From Apostichopus japonicus (taxonomy: Eukaryota; Echinodermata; Holothuroidea; Aspidochirotida; Stichopodidae): a stretch of DNA of 64,000 nucleotides. The notes under the pieces are model-generated. The model had not been told where the DNA came from, did not search any database, and was given only the letters and a program-made list of their open reading frames with translations. This document shows, piece after piece, positions 1-12,290 of the stretch. The stretch spans positions 10,145,001 through 10,209,000 of the forward strand of contig NC_092562.1 in NCBI RefSeq assembly GCF_037975245.1, written 5' to 3'. The translations under genes and the position numbers were made by a program. Each line of letters starts with the position of its first letter. The stretch's first letter is position 1.

Positions 1-3000
1 CAAAGATAGTAAACGTTGGCCGTATCGGGAAAGCTACGGTAGAAATAGCGTGTGTGTGCGCTGCTTGGATGATATATACCCCCGCGAAAAGACTCACTGC
101 ATAGCTGTCGATCGCTGTTCATATTCTCTATTGCAATTACCAGGTTCGGACGTTTTCCAAGGTTTTCCAAGCCTGCCGCTATGCCCGGAGTTAACTCGTT
201 GAAACGCGGGTTCAAATTGCAGGGCTTATCTGCGGTTACAGTTTTTGCTCCACCTATCCTTGCTTGAAGCAAGACCGCGTTCGTGGGACCGGGGTATAAT
301 TAATCTATACTAGCTTCAACTTTGTGAAGTAATCTACACTTTCAAACTAGAACATGATTCTTACACTGTAAGCGTGTAGTAATTACACTATTTAACGTCT
401 ATCTTTTCCACTACTACCCAAACATGGTACACTGGTGCTTCAGTCCCATATCACCCTACCTACAGTACAGACAGTACAGTACGAGCGAAGTAAATACCAA
501 CATTACTACAAATGATGATATGATTTAAAGTTGCATGGTGTGTTTGAACAAAGACAGACACAAAATATTTAAGTTCAAAATATTGGCATATCTTTTAAGC
601 AGTCCAGGGTAAAACTTTGGGCAAGGAAATCCTGTCAAATGCTTCCAATATTCATAAAAGTAACGACCAAAAGTATGAAAATTGATAATGCGTAGTACAC
701 GATATCCATTCAACTTAACCGCACCCCTTGTTTGAACAAGCCAATGAAAGTATACTAGGAAATGCATATTCAGTAAATCGAAACAACTCACAAGTCATCA
801 TTGATACCAACCAACACAACAACTACTGTAGTCTAAATAGAACGCTTGCATATTTGTATACATGCACTAGTCTACACAATGTATCATATCCACACAGTAC
901 ATTAATATTGTATAGTATCCTAAACCTTATTACATCGTTACTGCATTCCCATTAATGTCCACTTTCGCAAGCATGAAAGCAAGTAATTGCCGTAAGAAAC
1001 CTGACAAGAGAATGAAGAGACTAAGTAATCCTCAACGAAAGTTAAGAAGAACCCAGCAATGGAGGGATTTACTAAAAAGACTAATCTTAATCGGCGGAGA
1101 ACATCACAGAACGCTAACTTCACTGTGCAATAATTTAATATATTGGCTATATGCCTACTTGTGTTTTACGGTATATTTCTTTAGCCTAGGCCTATAACGT
1201 AACGTGGTGAACTGTGGCTCGATCATACGGATCGAGGCTCCCTTTTTTCAATCTTGAACTTTCCGTGAGGCTCGACGAACTTACCAATTTATCGTCCAGC
1301 AAATTCAATGAATATATGGGCAGTGGTAGCAGGTTTCGTCAAATGTATTTCGTGTTTACTTGCAGAGTGCTGTAGTGATCAGCTGATCGAAGTACTGTGT
1401 TAAATATTCATATCATACTATGTTTAGAGGCGTGGCCTAACGTTTGTAATAAGGGCAGTAAATGTACCTTTTCTTCCTCGTTTTTGGTTTATCTTCTTAT
1501 TAATGCTACACAGGGTCATTAATTGGTACATTAAAACCAGGAACAATGCCAGCTTTTTGTTGCAAATTAAGAAACAACATCAAGCCCGAGAATATGCCAA
1601 TGTATTTCTTTGTTCAAACACACAGTGCAACTTTAAAAAATTTTTTTTGTAAAAACACTTTATGCCAATATGACTATTCTCTTGTTACTAATTTATTTAG
1701 CTTTTACCATGTTACAAACAGCAGGGCTAATGCCTGTGTCTTTGTCATACACTGTATACATGTGAGAACTTATTCAAGGCAATTTCAGTGTTCTCAGAAA
1801 TGAGAAGTCTCTGTCAGTCAAGGTTTTCATGTTTTCCTTTCATTTGGTATAAACTAATAAACTGAGAATATTGAGAAGTTTCAAAACTGCAAATACATGG
1901 CAGAAAAACATTAAAAAGCTGTTATTTTAACCTCAGTTTGAACATGTTTAGAAGATTAGGTTATTTGGGGAACTTGAATTTACATTTTCTTGGAAACTTA
2001 CTACCACTTTTTCTCATCACAGACAGACCTGTGTCTGGATCTGTTTGAAAAGTATACTTAAAAGAATAGTCCAAGCCAAGTTTTCTTTCTGACATGTTAA
2101 AGAGGAACATAATCTAAGCATTTCTGGTGAAATTTGCATTCAATTTCTATGTACCGTTTTTAAGATACTGACAGTTAAAAGTTGCCACCTTTCGTACCAA
2201 AAGTGACCTGGAGCAAACAGGTGTGATCATTGCTATGTCACAGTTGCACACTGATAAATAATGTTCAGAATGCTAAGATTATGTTCCCCTTTAACATATA
2301 TATATATCAAAACGAAATTTTGATCTGGACTATTCTTTTAAGGCATTCACGCAGCGATTAAAACTTGTTTAATCATATAAACACCAATGAGATTGTGGGT
2401 TTGATGTGATTCAGTACTGCCCTTGCAAGTTCAAAAACTTACCTGGTTGGGACAATCATAACTACTCGTAGAGCCTACCTGTCTCCTCACTATCACAGCA
2501 TTTTTGCTCTTTATGTGTCTACGGGTAACTGCTGCATGAACCTTTCGACACTTGGTCGCAGCTGATCGAAATCAAGGTTGTTTTTGTTGGCATAATGTTG
2601 ATAAATTAATGCATGTTTGGTAGCTTACTAGGGTTAATAATTCATTTGATGCTTGATATGACTTCCATGCACTCGTATATGAATAAGCCTCAGTTTGGCC
2701 GATGGCAATGAATTTTGACTTTTCATACTGTAGTTCTAAGGAATTCATGCAATTTCCACACTGAACAGGGAATAACAATTTTGTCATGCATCTGATTGGT
2801 AACTTGAACAAACAAAAGAGAGGTTAAAAATCGTATAGGATAGCAAAACGATGGGTACAAAGATGCTACCACGTTTAAAAGGCCTGTATAATATTTTAGC
2901 ACGCAAGTACTGTTCTCAGAATAATATATGTCTAAGGAAGTGGAAGGTGACCCAGCAGTAGTACCACAGAGGTCAGAGTAGAACAGTCCTAACAGTGACC

Positions 3001-3212
3001 AATCTACTGTACAGATTAAAGAGGCCATTTTCAAAATGCATTTTGCAGAGCAGTACAGAAAGAATGTAAAAGATTGCGACATCAATTTCATTGGGCTTCT
3101 TTTAACATACTTCAGGTTTTTCAGGTACAGGATCAGATATAATAACCGTGTGAACAGATCTCGGTCGTACATATATGTCAGATACATTTATCCTAATAAA
3201 TCTCCCTTTTAC
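1..3212. other. Gene-free left flank
   Basis: I see no convincing exon here. The open frames are short, lack paired splice sites in a consistent phase, and read like AT-rich non-coding DNA. A relatively GC-rich patch at about 100-300 could be a promoter or 5' UTR of an unseen gene, but nothing in it is diagnostic. Confidence 0.5.
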
Positions 3213-3581
3213 CTGCTTGGTGAGTTAGTTTCTTCTTCTGACTGGCCTCTAAGGTCGTGTACGTTCTCAACTCCTCTCCCTGTCTGATATTGTCACCATT
3301 TACGTCCACCTTATCCTTCAAGTGTCCACGGTGTGTGCTCGGCAAAGTGGGCACCACGAACGAGCAGATGTCATCGCAGTCCCCGTTGACCTCAATCTGC
3401 TCCTGCTTGATGTGCTTTAGGTGATGCGGGATGGGAGTGGTGGAGTTCGACGGGGGACATGGTGTATCGCTCTGTACCCTGATGGGTGGGATGGGCCGAT
3501 TAGAATAACCCAACGATACAGGCATGTGGTGCGAGTTTGGGGAGCAATGAGACACGTCATCTTCCATGATCACAGTCAGTG
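3213..3581 (-). CDS. Candidate internal exon of an unrecognised acidic, probably nuclear, protein
   Basis: On the minus strand a TTTGCAG acceptor precedes base 3581 and a GCAG/GTAAAA donor follows base 3213. The 369 bases between are open in one frame (phase 1 in, phase 1 out) for 122 codons. The product is rich in Pro, Ser, His and acidic residues and has no recognised domain. It carries HIKQEQ, which fits a sumoylation consensus (hydrophobic-Lys-x-Glu) often seen in transcription regulators. A start codon (MEDDVSHC) lies about 12 codons into the exon, so it could also be a first coding exon. Local GC and codon use look coding, unlike the flanks. I do not recognise the family. It may belong to the same gene as the exons at 21430-28328, but at least one linking exon would be missing, because the exon at 21430 ends in phase 0. 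Confidence 0.5.
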
Positions 3582-3692
3582 CTGCAAAGATTAAATTATG
3601 AATTATGAATTAAATTATAAATTAGATGCTCATTAACCCGTCTGTATTCTGTGCATGTTTTTGTCCCTTCTGTTACTGTTAATTGTCATATA

Positions 3693-3800
3693 GCCTTTGA
3701 AGAAGATCCTGCTAGGATCAAAACGTCAGGCCAACTTACTTTTATACATTCTCTTACACAGGCTCTCTAGTGGATAAGCAGTTTGCTAACAGTTTTATTT
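3693..3800 (+). repeat. Dispersed repeat with hammerhead-like stem-loop, copy 1
   Basis: GCCTTTGAAGAAGATCCT, GCT, then AGGATCAAAACGTCAGGC: an inner stem (GATCCT/AGGATC) sits inside an outer GCCT/AGGC stem. About 70 bases of body follow and match the copy at 50811-50925 (AACTTACTTTTA, CATTCTCTTACA and AGTTTGCTAACAG are shared). Its resemblance to a hammerhead core is discussed under findings. Confidence 0.65.
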
Positions 3801-3959
3801 TATTAAGATTAAATTATAGAAGAAACTTTAAAGGACTATAGACAAACTCAAACATCCTTTTTTATAGTCTCTGTGATAGTGTTAATGGTGAATGACCAAC
3901 TTTGACACCAACCAGCCAAGGGAAATTTTGCGATTTGAGGAGTTTTGCGAAAAAGAGGA

Positions 3960-4135
3960 CTTTAAGAAGACAAAATCCAACCATCATCGTTGGCCTATTG
4001 TGTGAAAGAGATAACTGATCATGATGAACAAGTTAACTTTTAACAGCTACAGTATCACAGATTTTAATGCTGCTTTCATAACCAAGCCAGAAGACTTGAT
4101 CAAGTCTAAATACCACGATATCATCTTCAATTTTT
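3960..4135 (+). repeat. Dispersed repeat family R3, copy 1
   Basis: It shares a recognisable order of motifs (TTGGCCTAT, AGATAACTG, GATGAAC/GAAGAAC, AAGTCTAAATA, ATCATC) with 12118-12290 and 27150-27300. The copies are diverged and no terminal repeats are evident. Confidence 0.5.
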
Positions 4136-4635
4136 TTGGGTAAGTTATTAATTTACTACCATGTTTATTTTTAGTAATGGAGAGATGAGTTTTTCAAATG
4201 TTGAATCAAAAATATTGAAGCTGTTTTACAAAACCCAATGATGGCATTGGTTTCAGTGTTCACAGTTATTAACATTCTAACTTGTAAATTATACGAACAG
4301 AAAGACAAATGGAAATTAAAAAGTTTCAGATTCTAATGGCACTATGACATCATAGATATATGACAGACCTCTCAGGCACAATAACCCTTTTACAATAGGG
4401 TAAGATCTCCCCAAAGGAAGCAAGATTTTTCTTAGAGCTCTGTTTGGGGAGATTTTTTCTTCACAAACAACTCATATGTCATATATAAGTTAAAAAAAAT
4501 GGCTCTTTAAAAAGTCAATGATGGGAACATTATATGTGTACACAGCCCTCCTGGATCATTAAAAACTAATTCGATAGAATGTGAACTGGTGGGCGTCAGG
4601 GCTTACCACCAGACACATATGTACAACTTATGTAT

Positions 4636-4935
4636 TTAAGTAGGGAGTCTATTTTGCAACAAAATCTCCTTTTTCAACAGCACTTATATGCAAAATGATA
4701 GAATTATTTTCAGCTTTTCAACCCAAAGAATTAATTTAAGTAGGGAGTCTATTTTGCAACAAAATCTCCATTTTTCAACAGCACTTATATGCAAAATGGT
4801 TAGAATTATTTTCAGCTTTTCAACCCAAAGAATTAATTTAAGTAGGGAGTCTATTTTGCAACAAAATCTCCTTTTTTCAACAGCACTTATATGCAAAATG
4901 GTAGAGGTATTTTCAGCTTTTCAAGCCAAAGAATT
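4636..4935 (+). repeat. Three-copy tandem repeat, unit about 101 bp
   Basis: TAGGGAGTCTATTTTGCAAC recurs at 4641, 4741 and 4843. The units are nearly identical except at the right edge of the third. Long open frames on both strands here are products of the repeat, not genes. Confidence 0.9.
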
Positions 4936-6394
4936 CCACCTTCATTACCCATATATAGTATATTGTGAAGTCTCCATTATATTTCATTGTCATATATACG
5001 TTTCAAGACACACTTGAGTTTATCATCAGGTACAATCACTGAACAGGCTCCATTGCTAGCTACAATATATATATATACCTTAGTTTTTGTGGCCCATGGT
5101 CCTGCCATCCTGACAAGACAGTGGCTAAAATCCTGGGTGAACTTTGACCCTGGTAAGGGTCAATGTAGATACAGTGCACTACATTATGACCAATTTGTAT
5201 GCAAACTTGCAAAAGTTGAGAAGAGCCTGGTTTTAGGCACAATCAAAGCACTATAGATGGATTCTAACTATTCTTTGATTGACAGCTCAACATTGTGGTC
5301 AAGTTGTTTCTCTTACCTTCATGTGATATATATATGATTTAGTAGAGTGGACTCGGTTTAAGCACCATCTTGTTTGATGGATCTACATTTTGTTAACATC
5401 CTACAAACCAATCAGGCTACCAATTAAACTTTGAATATTTTCTTGCACGTACTTGAACGGAGTCCTCTCACTCCGCTAATAATCGCTAATAAGTGACTAA
5501 TTAACTGTTCCATTTAAACAAATAAACAGTGACAAATTGATTGCCCAGGCACTGTCATTTATAGATCATATTATTAATCACATGCAAGTTCTGCAAGGCT
5601 ACACAAACAATTCTTGGAAAGCCAATCAGTGGCATAATTCATTATCAAAACTTAACGTTGTGAACAGCTTCATAGGACTGTAATGTAGCTGATTCGCAAT
5701 ACAATGAGATCTGATCTGGTCACTCTGGTCTCAAAATCTGCAGATTTGATGAAAGATACACATGAATGTGCACATAGCAGCTAAAATTTGCTAACTGAAT
5801 CATTAAGCAGTGACTTTGTTATAGTTATATACTGGAATCAATGGAACTGATGATTCCTGACTTGTCTAAAAACCAAGAGAACAAAAATGCTAAGCATGGA
5901 ATTGAAGTTTAGCAAATCAAATCAGAAAACACGTGTCTAATGACGATGAATGGTAGATTCGGGTGGAAGAGGGTGACCTGAGATGGGGCCATTGGGGGGG
6001 GGGGGGGTGGGCACAGTGCAAGAATGTTACCAGTTAATAGGCTACTTAGGTAGATATGCAAAGGTTAAGGAGACAGGTAAGAGAGGAGTGAAGTTAACCA
6101 TTCTGTCGATTATACTAAAAGAAACAACAATAATTACAATGCATTTACTCTTCCAGTCCTGATATGTAGCTAATTAATACTACTTCATCACAAAGAAAAA
6201 AAAAAATTACGATAATTCTTCCCACAAGTACTAATTTTTCCCAAAGAATGACAATTTATGCAAATCATGGCCAAACAATTACCCTCCAGGTTTTGCCATC
6301 AACAAAATATGTTCAGCTGATGGCAGTTGTGACAATTTTTAGGGGAACAAAGTGATTTTGACTTTCGCTACAAACAATGATCATTGCTCTAGAT

Positions 6395-6857
6395 CCGTGG
6401 TTTTCAACCTTGGGCTCGCGGGCCCATTTGGGCCCGCGAAGCCGATTTTGTGGGCTCGCGAGCATTGCCCCAGTAATGATTAAAAATTGTGGCATTTTTG
6501 GGGGCTGGTGGCGAAGGCACATGATGATGTTTCTTAGGAAGCCTCTTCGATGAAACCTTGTACAACGGGTAAAATTTACTCAACCCTAACCCTATAAGAC
6601 TAGTATAAGAGAATACCATTGAGGGTTGCAAGAAATCTTTGAGATAGGCTCTAATTGGGCAGTACCTGTCATCTGATCACGGAGGAACATACATAGCTCT
6701 GATTGAGTCCCCGGGTCACTTGTGTCAAGAATACACTAATAAACGCTGTGAAATTGATTTTATGAAGTTGATAACTTTGCAGGGTAGGGTATGGGCTCGC
6801 GAGGACGGCTCGGAAGACGAATTGGGCTCGTGATCGAAAAAAGGTTGAAAACCAAGG
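6395..6857. mobile_element. Non-autonomous hAT element (MITE), 463 bp
   Basis: The ends are 17-bp terminal inverted repeats, CCGTGGTTTTCAACCTT at the left and the complement of CCTTGGTTTTCAACCTT at the right. The flanks are a perfect 8-bp target duplication CTCTAGAT (6387-6394 and 6858-6865). An 8-bp duplication and TGGTTNTCAACCTT-type ends are typical of the hAT superfamily. The interior (GGGCTCGCGGGCCC repeats) encodes no transposase. Confidence 0.9.
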
Positions 6858-7312
6858 CTCTAGATGGATCAGGAAATTTAGAAATATGATATAAAATAAT
6901 GCATCCAATGTAACCAAACCACAACCTAGTCTCAAATTATAACAGATTTCCAAGTTGGGAATTAACCACAAAATTATTGTCCTTTTTTTTCTTTTTTTTT
7001 TTGTGTGGCTTTGGTCTTAGACCTATGACAATGCAACCAAACCTAACCATTAAACATCACCTTCAGTACTGTAAGTGGTGAGTTTCTGATGAAAACATAA
7101 GAATAAATGGTACACATACTTCCATAAGTTTACCGATGCAAAGATGATCGAGTATGTTCTGAGCTTTCTTCATGTCAAACCTTTTTACAAAATTCATGAA
7201 ACAAAATATACCACTGTATAATTAATATATTGTCGTTATTTTCTATGTTCTAAATCTTTATTTATTAAGAATAATTCAGAAACAAATTGATCAACTAACT
7301 CCCGTAATAGTT

Positions 7313-7333
7313 TTGTTGTTGTTGTTGTTGTTA
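7313..7333 (+). repeat. Short GTT microsatellite
   Basis: About seven consecutive GTT units. Confidence 0.8.
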
Positions 7334-10300
7334 TCAATCCAAAGCAGTCACTCACTCAACCTTGTTTGCCTGAAAATGTCCTAACTTTCTGAATAGTCTT
7401 TCATTCTACCTAGAAGTATCTTCATTTCCACAAAGGTAATAGATCCAATACCGTCAAAAATGCCCCCATTCTTCATTCTCCAAATTTTTAGAGTATCAAG
7501 TGTCATAAATCTCTCCCTCACTTCTAAAGTCCATCCAATCATACTGGATTTGTTGTGGATGGTATACATGTAATGAAAATTCCTGGCACATTATAATGAA
7601 AATTCCAAGAAGTTCAAGTTTCTCTATTTCCTGTCTGTAGCTAGGCAACCCAAATCTTTTGTTTGCAATATGACAACCTTTATCCTGCATTAACTAACAG
7701 CTTTAGTTTTTCTTTAGTATTCTCATTTCTTTTATTTCTTGTTCGGTTTGTTTGAATTATTTCTTACTCACTTATAACAGAAATTCCCAACACCTTTTTT
7801 GTTCTTTTTATGTCTTGCTTTTTTTGGGGGCAATATTACCAATTTTGATTTTCAAATTATGTCAGGTGTGAAATGTCAGTAGTATCCTTCTTTTGAGAAT
7901 ATGAAGTGAAAAGTGGAGATTTTCAATTTGAGCAAAAATCACACAATTTCTCTGTTAAATATCTGTGGTATTTAAATGCCAGAGATATGAATACAACATC
8001 ATATTTTGTTAAGTTTTTCTGACAGTTACTGAGTTTTTAATAGTTACAGAGAAACTATCAGGTCCAAAATTGGTGGGTGACCCTTGCAGTAAAGTTTGTG
8101 TGCTTTTGTTACCTTTTTGCAAGACAGGGAATGAATGACATATTTTTACTTAAAAAAAAAAGATATGAAAAACAATTTCATTAAAATTAGAGTGTTGTGC
8201 TCATCAAAATTTCTTATTTTAGCCCAGGTTAATATGTTAACACCTAGTAAAAATAAGGAATTTACATCATAGAAAATTAGGCAGTGACTCCCTGTACATC
8301 ATCAGTATACATAATTAGCTAATGTTTATTCATAAATGAAACTACAATTAAGAAAAGACTTGTAAAATGGTCAATCTTTGATGGATTTTGATGGGAGTTG
8401 AAGCTGTTTCCATGATAAATAATTATGCATACATTAGAGTGATTAGACTAGAGTACTGTCTAGGACAATGTTGCTCCCAGGTGTCTGTAGAACTTTAAGT
8501 ACAGTACACACCACATGGTCACATCTATTTCTACCATCTTAATTTTTAACATCAAATGATGCTGATTATGCAATCTGCAATCGAACAGAACATTCAGTGG
8601 TCTGGGTAAAGGTCTGTCCAATGTGTAAAACATTGTATATCTTGTACCCTCGTCTGAAGGGTGGTCCACACAGGAAATGAATATGTTCTGTATGGGTGGC
8701 GTACTGTCATGATCCCACGGTTGGACATTCTCAGTCCAACTGATTTTAGAATCTGTTGGATGTAGCTCTTAAGACACATGTTTTTCCCAGGATTTGTCAT
8801 ATTGCATACAGTACCTCTTATCTCTACAACAATATTCACTAAAGACTGATCCGATGATTAACGCAACTAACTGTTCAGGGACCTCCCACTGGCGATCGGA
8901 ATCAGATCCGATCAAGAGGGAGATCAAATTTGCAAGTAGAAAGAGATTACGGATTAAGATGGGTACTTGGCTTTGCACACTGGTTCAAGACTGGAGGACC
9001 CATCCAGAACACAGCCACAAATGGATCTAGCCATTTTAGCCAGCTGTCAAAAAACACTATTATGGTAGTTAGGTTGAAATACTCTCTCTTGCTTCTTACA
9101 ACCCCAGTGCAAGAGTCCACATCTGTCCATAAATATAGAAATCATGAGCCTTGTTCACATTTGAGAACCAGAAGAAGGATCTGATACCACAAGAGCTATG
9201 TAGTCCACATAGACCCGCTAGAGTCTCAAGGCGGGGTAAATTGTACCATAAAATAGGTACTTGATTTGTTTACAATTATCAGGGCCTATTCTTGCTTGCA
9301 TTTGCTCTTTTGTGCAGCGTTGGTCCACCAACCATTCTCAAATATGGACGCCACACTGGGGTCAGCTTCATAACCTCTCGTGGGAAAGGGTACTCAAAGA
9401 AAAGTACCTGTACTAAAAGGAAAGTAGGTACTCAATAGAAAAAAAAAACAGGTACTCAAGGGAATGCAGGTTTTCAAAGGAAAATGGGTACTCAAAGGCA
9501 AACATGTGAATGTGAGCATGTGGCTGGCACCAGATACATACCTGAGTAACTGAAAAATGCTGTTCACCTTGTTATGGCAGTTCAACTCACAGTACAATTT
9601 ACTGATGAGGTGACACAGGTTCCAGTAAATATATTAGCTAAAATATCTTCAAAGGCCCCTTGAGATTACTTGACAAGTTGACATACAAGCTGATATTTTC
9701 GGTTTTCAAAGAACTTGGCAAGATGTATCCAAAACAAGTCCAAAAACAGTTTCCTGCTCTGAAGAGTTAGGTTGAAGAGCTAGGTAGTGACAGGAGGCCT
9801 GCAGAACTAGTCATACACACCCTACCATATGGATGAATGCAGCTGGTATCTGTATAACACGCTGATGAGGAAAGTTCTGGGAAATTCCCCAAAACCTACT
9901 GGTTTGGGATATTTATGAGGCGACGATACTTAACCGCGTCCCAACTACATTTGCACTTTCCCAGATCTAAATTAAGCTACATGAATGGTAACACATCAGA
10001 CTATCAGCACTGCCACCCAACCCCCCCCCCCTCCCCATCTTCCTACTTCCTAGAAACCGCCCACTTTCTACTCCTTCCGAACCTTCTCTACCATTCAGAA
10101 GATGACGCTATGTGATTTTTCGGACAACCTTGCCTTCATATTTGTTGTCCAAAGGATATTTTTGGTTGTCCAAAATGAAAGCACCAAAAAATCACAAATC
10201 ATGTTCAAGGTTAATGTGACAATTTTCCATTAATTCATTCACTGAAATCAAGTTTGGTAATTCAGTTGGTATAATGGTTTAGGCCTAAATTATGTCTGTT

Positions 10301-10744
10301 TAAACCTGGGCCCTATGATGCTGTGCTCTTGTTCCAATATGGAGACTGGTTAGGTCTTGTTATATGCTGGGCCTGCAGGTTCCAGTTGTTCATGTTGTGT
10401 TTTGCTCTCCTGAACTTTCTGTTGTTTACTTTTTCGGCTCTTTGACAGAACTGAGGTATTGCCATGTATTAAACAACAAAATCTGGGCCATTAGGTTGAT
10501 AGACGAATTCTCCAAGTTACACTAATCGAGTTGCCTGATGTGGTACATCACAAATATCGTGTGCACTAAAGTTACTTAATATTTTCTCAGGGAATATTAT
10601 GTTAGTTACGTTCGTCCTGGGATTTTCCAAAACTTGGATTTTTAAAATAGTGCGCGAGAGCTGTACATTATAAGTAATACTACATACATCGATTAAGCCT
10701 TGTAAGTTAGCACTGTAACGTTAGACTCGTGTGTTCTTCACCAG

Positions 10745-10870
10745 TAGAATCACTGTGGTCGAGTGGTATGGACTTCGGTCTGTGACACAAGATCCGGGGC
10801 TTCGATTCCTACCTTCGTCTGATAAGTCCCAAAAGGAAGAAATCGGTCGTGCAGTTGGATTTTTCTGGTG
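10745..10870 (+). repeat. tRNA-derived SINE remnant
   Basis: A box A-like TGGTCGAGTGG (10756-10766) is followed about 30 bp on by a box B-like GGCTTCGATTCC (10798-10809). This is the RNA polymerase III promoter layout of a tRNA, but the arms do not fold into a working tRNA. The following bases would be SINE body. Confidence 0.5.
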
Positions 10871-11949
10871 TGTTGTTCTTTATTTATATAGAACATGGCC
10901 TAAAGCCCTAAACTCATTTTTATTTTGTGTATGTGTGTATGTACATATCAGTACTAGGCTGGCTAGCATGTCAGTTTCCTATTAGACTTGTTGGCATGTT
11001 GTGTTGATATGAATTTGGTCTCATGTTGCAAACTTCATATTCATATTTGTTTGCCTAACTCTACAATGTTTACTGCTATACTTGTCTCCTAGTGATCAAG
11101 TTCAAATTGATAAAACCCTCAGCGACAAATTGTAAGCTAACATACAGTACACTTTCTGAGGAGGTTTCTGTCCATAGAAACAGGAAAACAACAGATCTTT
11201 GCATATGTATACCATAGCAATTTCCATTAACCTTTGTAAACTAAACCAAGATTGATTGACAGATTAACATACTACTCTTCAGTCTCAAGTGGCCATCATA
11301 TAGAAAAAGTCTACACAACATGTGACTAATGCAAAGGATACGTTGTGTCATGTTATAGCACCTCATAAGCTCTGTGTATTTAAAGTAGAACTTGCATCAG
11401 ATAGCACAGGGCATTCTGCCATTCTGCAATCTCAATTTTACCCCTACATTTATCAATTAATTCAATTTACTCATAGCCATGGCTGTTTTTAAAATCTGAT
11501 CGTTTAGATTCTAAACTTCCATTTTCGTTACTGTGATATTGTTAAATCATGTTGAAAATGATGGTTGAAAATTTATTGTTATGGGGAGGTTTGTGGTGGG
11601 GGGGGGGGGGAGGGGGAGAAAGCAAGAAGGAAATAAATATTTTAAATTCAATGGCTAGCTACAAAATCTGGTTGTTATAGCTGGCATCTCCTCATGTAAC
11701 TCTATCAGGTTCACTAGTTCCATGTAGGGCTATATTTAAGTTATTTTTTAATTAATAATCAGCAGTTATATTTATGACGCTAAAGCGACCACAAATAGGG
11801 AGAAACCTGCAAGGGCTTATGGACTACAACTTACACGTCGGGTGGTTTCCAATTCAACATTTTAACTCAAATTTGGAATCTTTTCAATTTTTAGTCATTT
11901 CAGATGGGAAAACCGTAGATTGCTCTTGGATAAAAAATCCGACCTTACT

Positions 11950-12045
11950 AGCTACCTGGCCAGGAATCGAACCCCGAACCTCCCGATTGCTAAGCCTCAT
12001 TGCTTCAAATTCCACCGCCTTAATCCACTCGGCCATAGCACGGTT
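11950..12045 (-). repeat. tRNA-Ser/Leu-like SINE head (minus strand)
   Basis: On the minus strand TGGCCGAGTGG (box A, 12025-12035) and GGTTCGATTCC (box B, 11962-11972) are spaced as in a class II tRNA with a long variable arm. T-stem mismatches and unpaired ends argue for a SINE head or tRNA pseudogene rather than a functional tRNA. It is followed on the plus side by an R3 repeat copy. Confidence 0.6.
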
Positions 12046-12117
12046 GATTCACTTCTTATCAAACTCTTAGTACAGAAAAGTCCCCCTCCCCTCCAAAAAA
12101 ATTATTATAAGGAACAC

Positions 12118-12290
12118 AAACCCAGCCATCATTATTGGCCTATGACATAAAGATAACTGTCACGAAGAACAACTTTCCAAAACAGCTAAGAACACTTTTA
12201 TGCCATTTGGGAGCTACCACAGATTTCATGTTTCTTCACGCACAAAGCTGAAGATTTGATGAAGTCTAAATATAACATCATCCAGCCACA
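12118..12290 (+). repeat. Dispersed repeat family R3, copy 2
   Basis: Motif order as in the copies at 3960 and 27150 (ATTGGCCTATGACATAAAG, AAGTCTAAATATAACATCATC). Confidence 0.5.

Noticed and set aside
4684..5017. Open frames on both strands with two near-identical halves
   Set aside because: They are products of the 101-bp tandem repeat. No splice sites or homology.
7381..7690. Two overlapping minus-strand open frames as a gene
   Set aside because: Frames of 62-64 codons with no consistent splice junctions and no recognisable motif.
11950..12045. Functional tRNA-Ser or tRNA-Leu gene
   Set aside because: Box A and box B are present, but the T stem and acceptor stem do not pair properly, which fits a SINE head or pseudogene.
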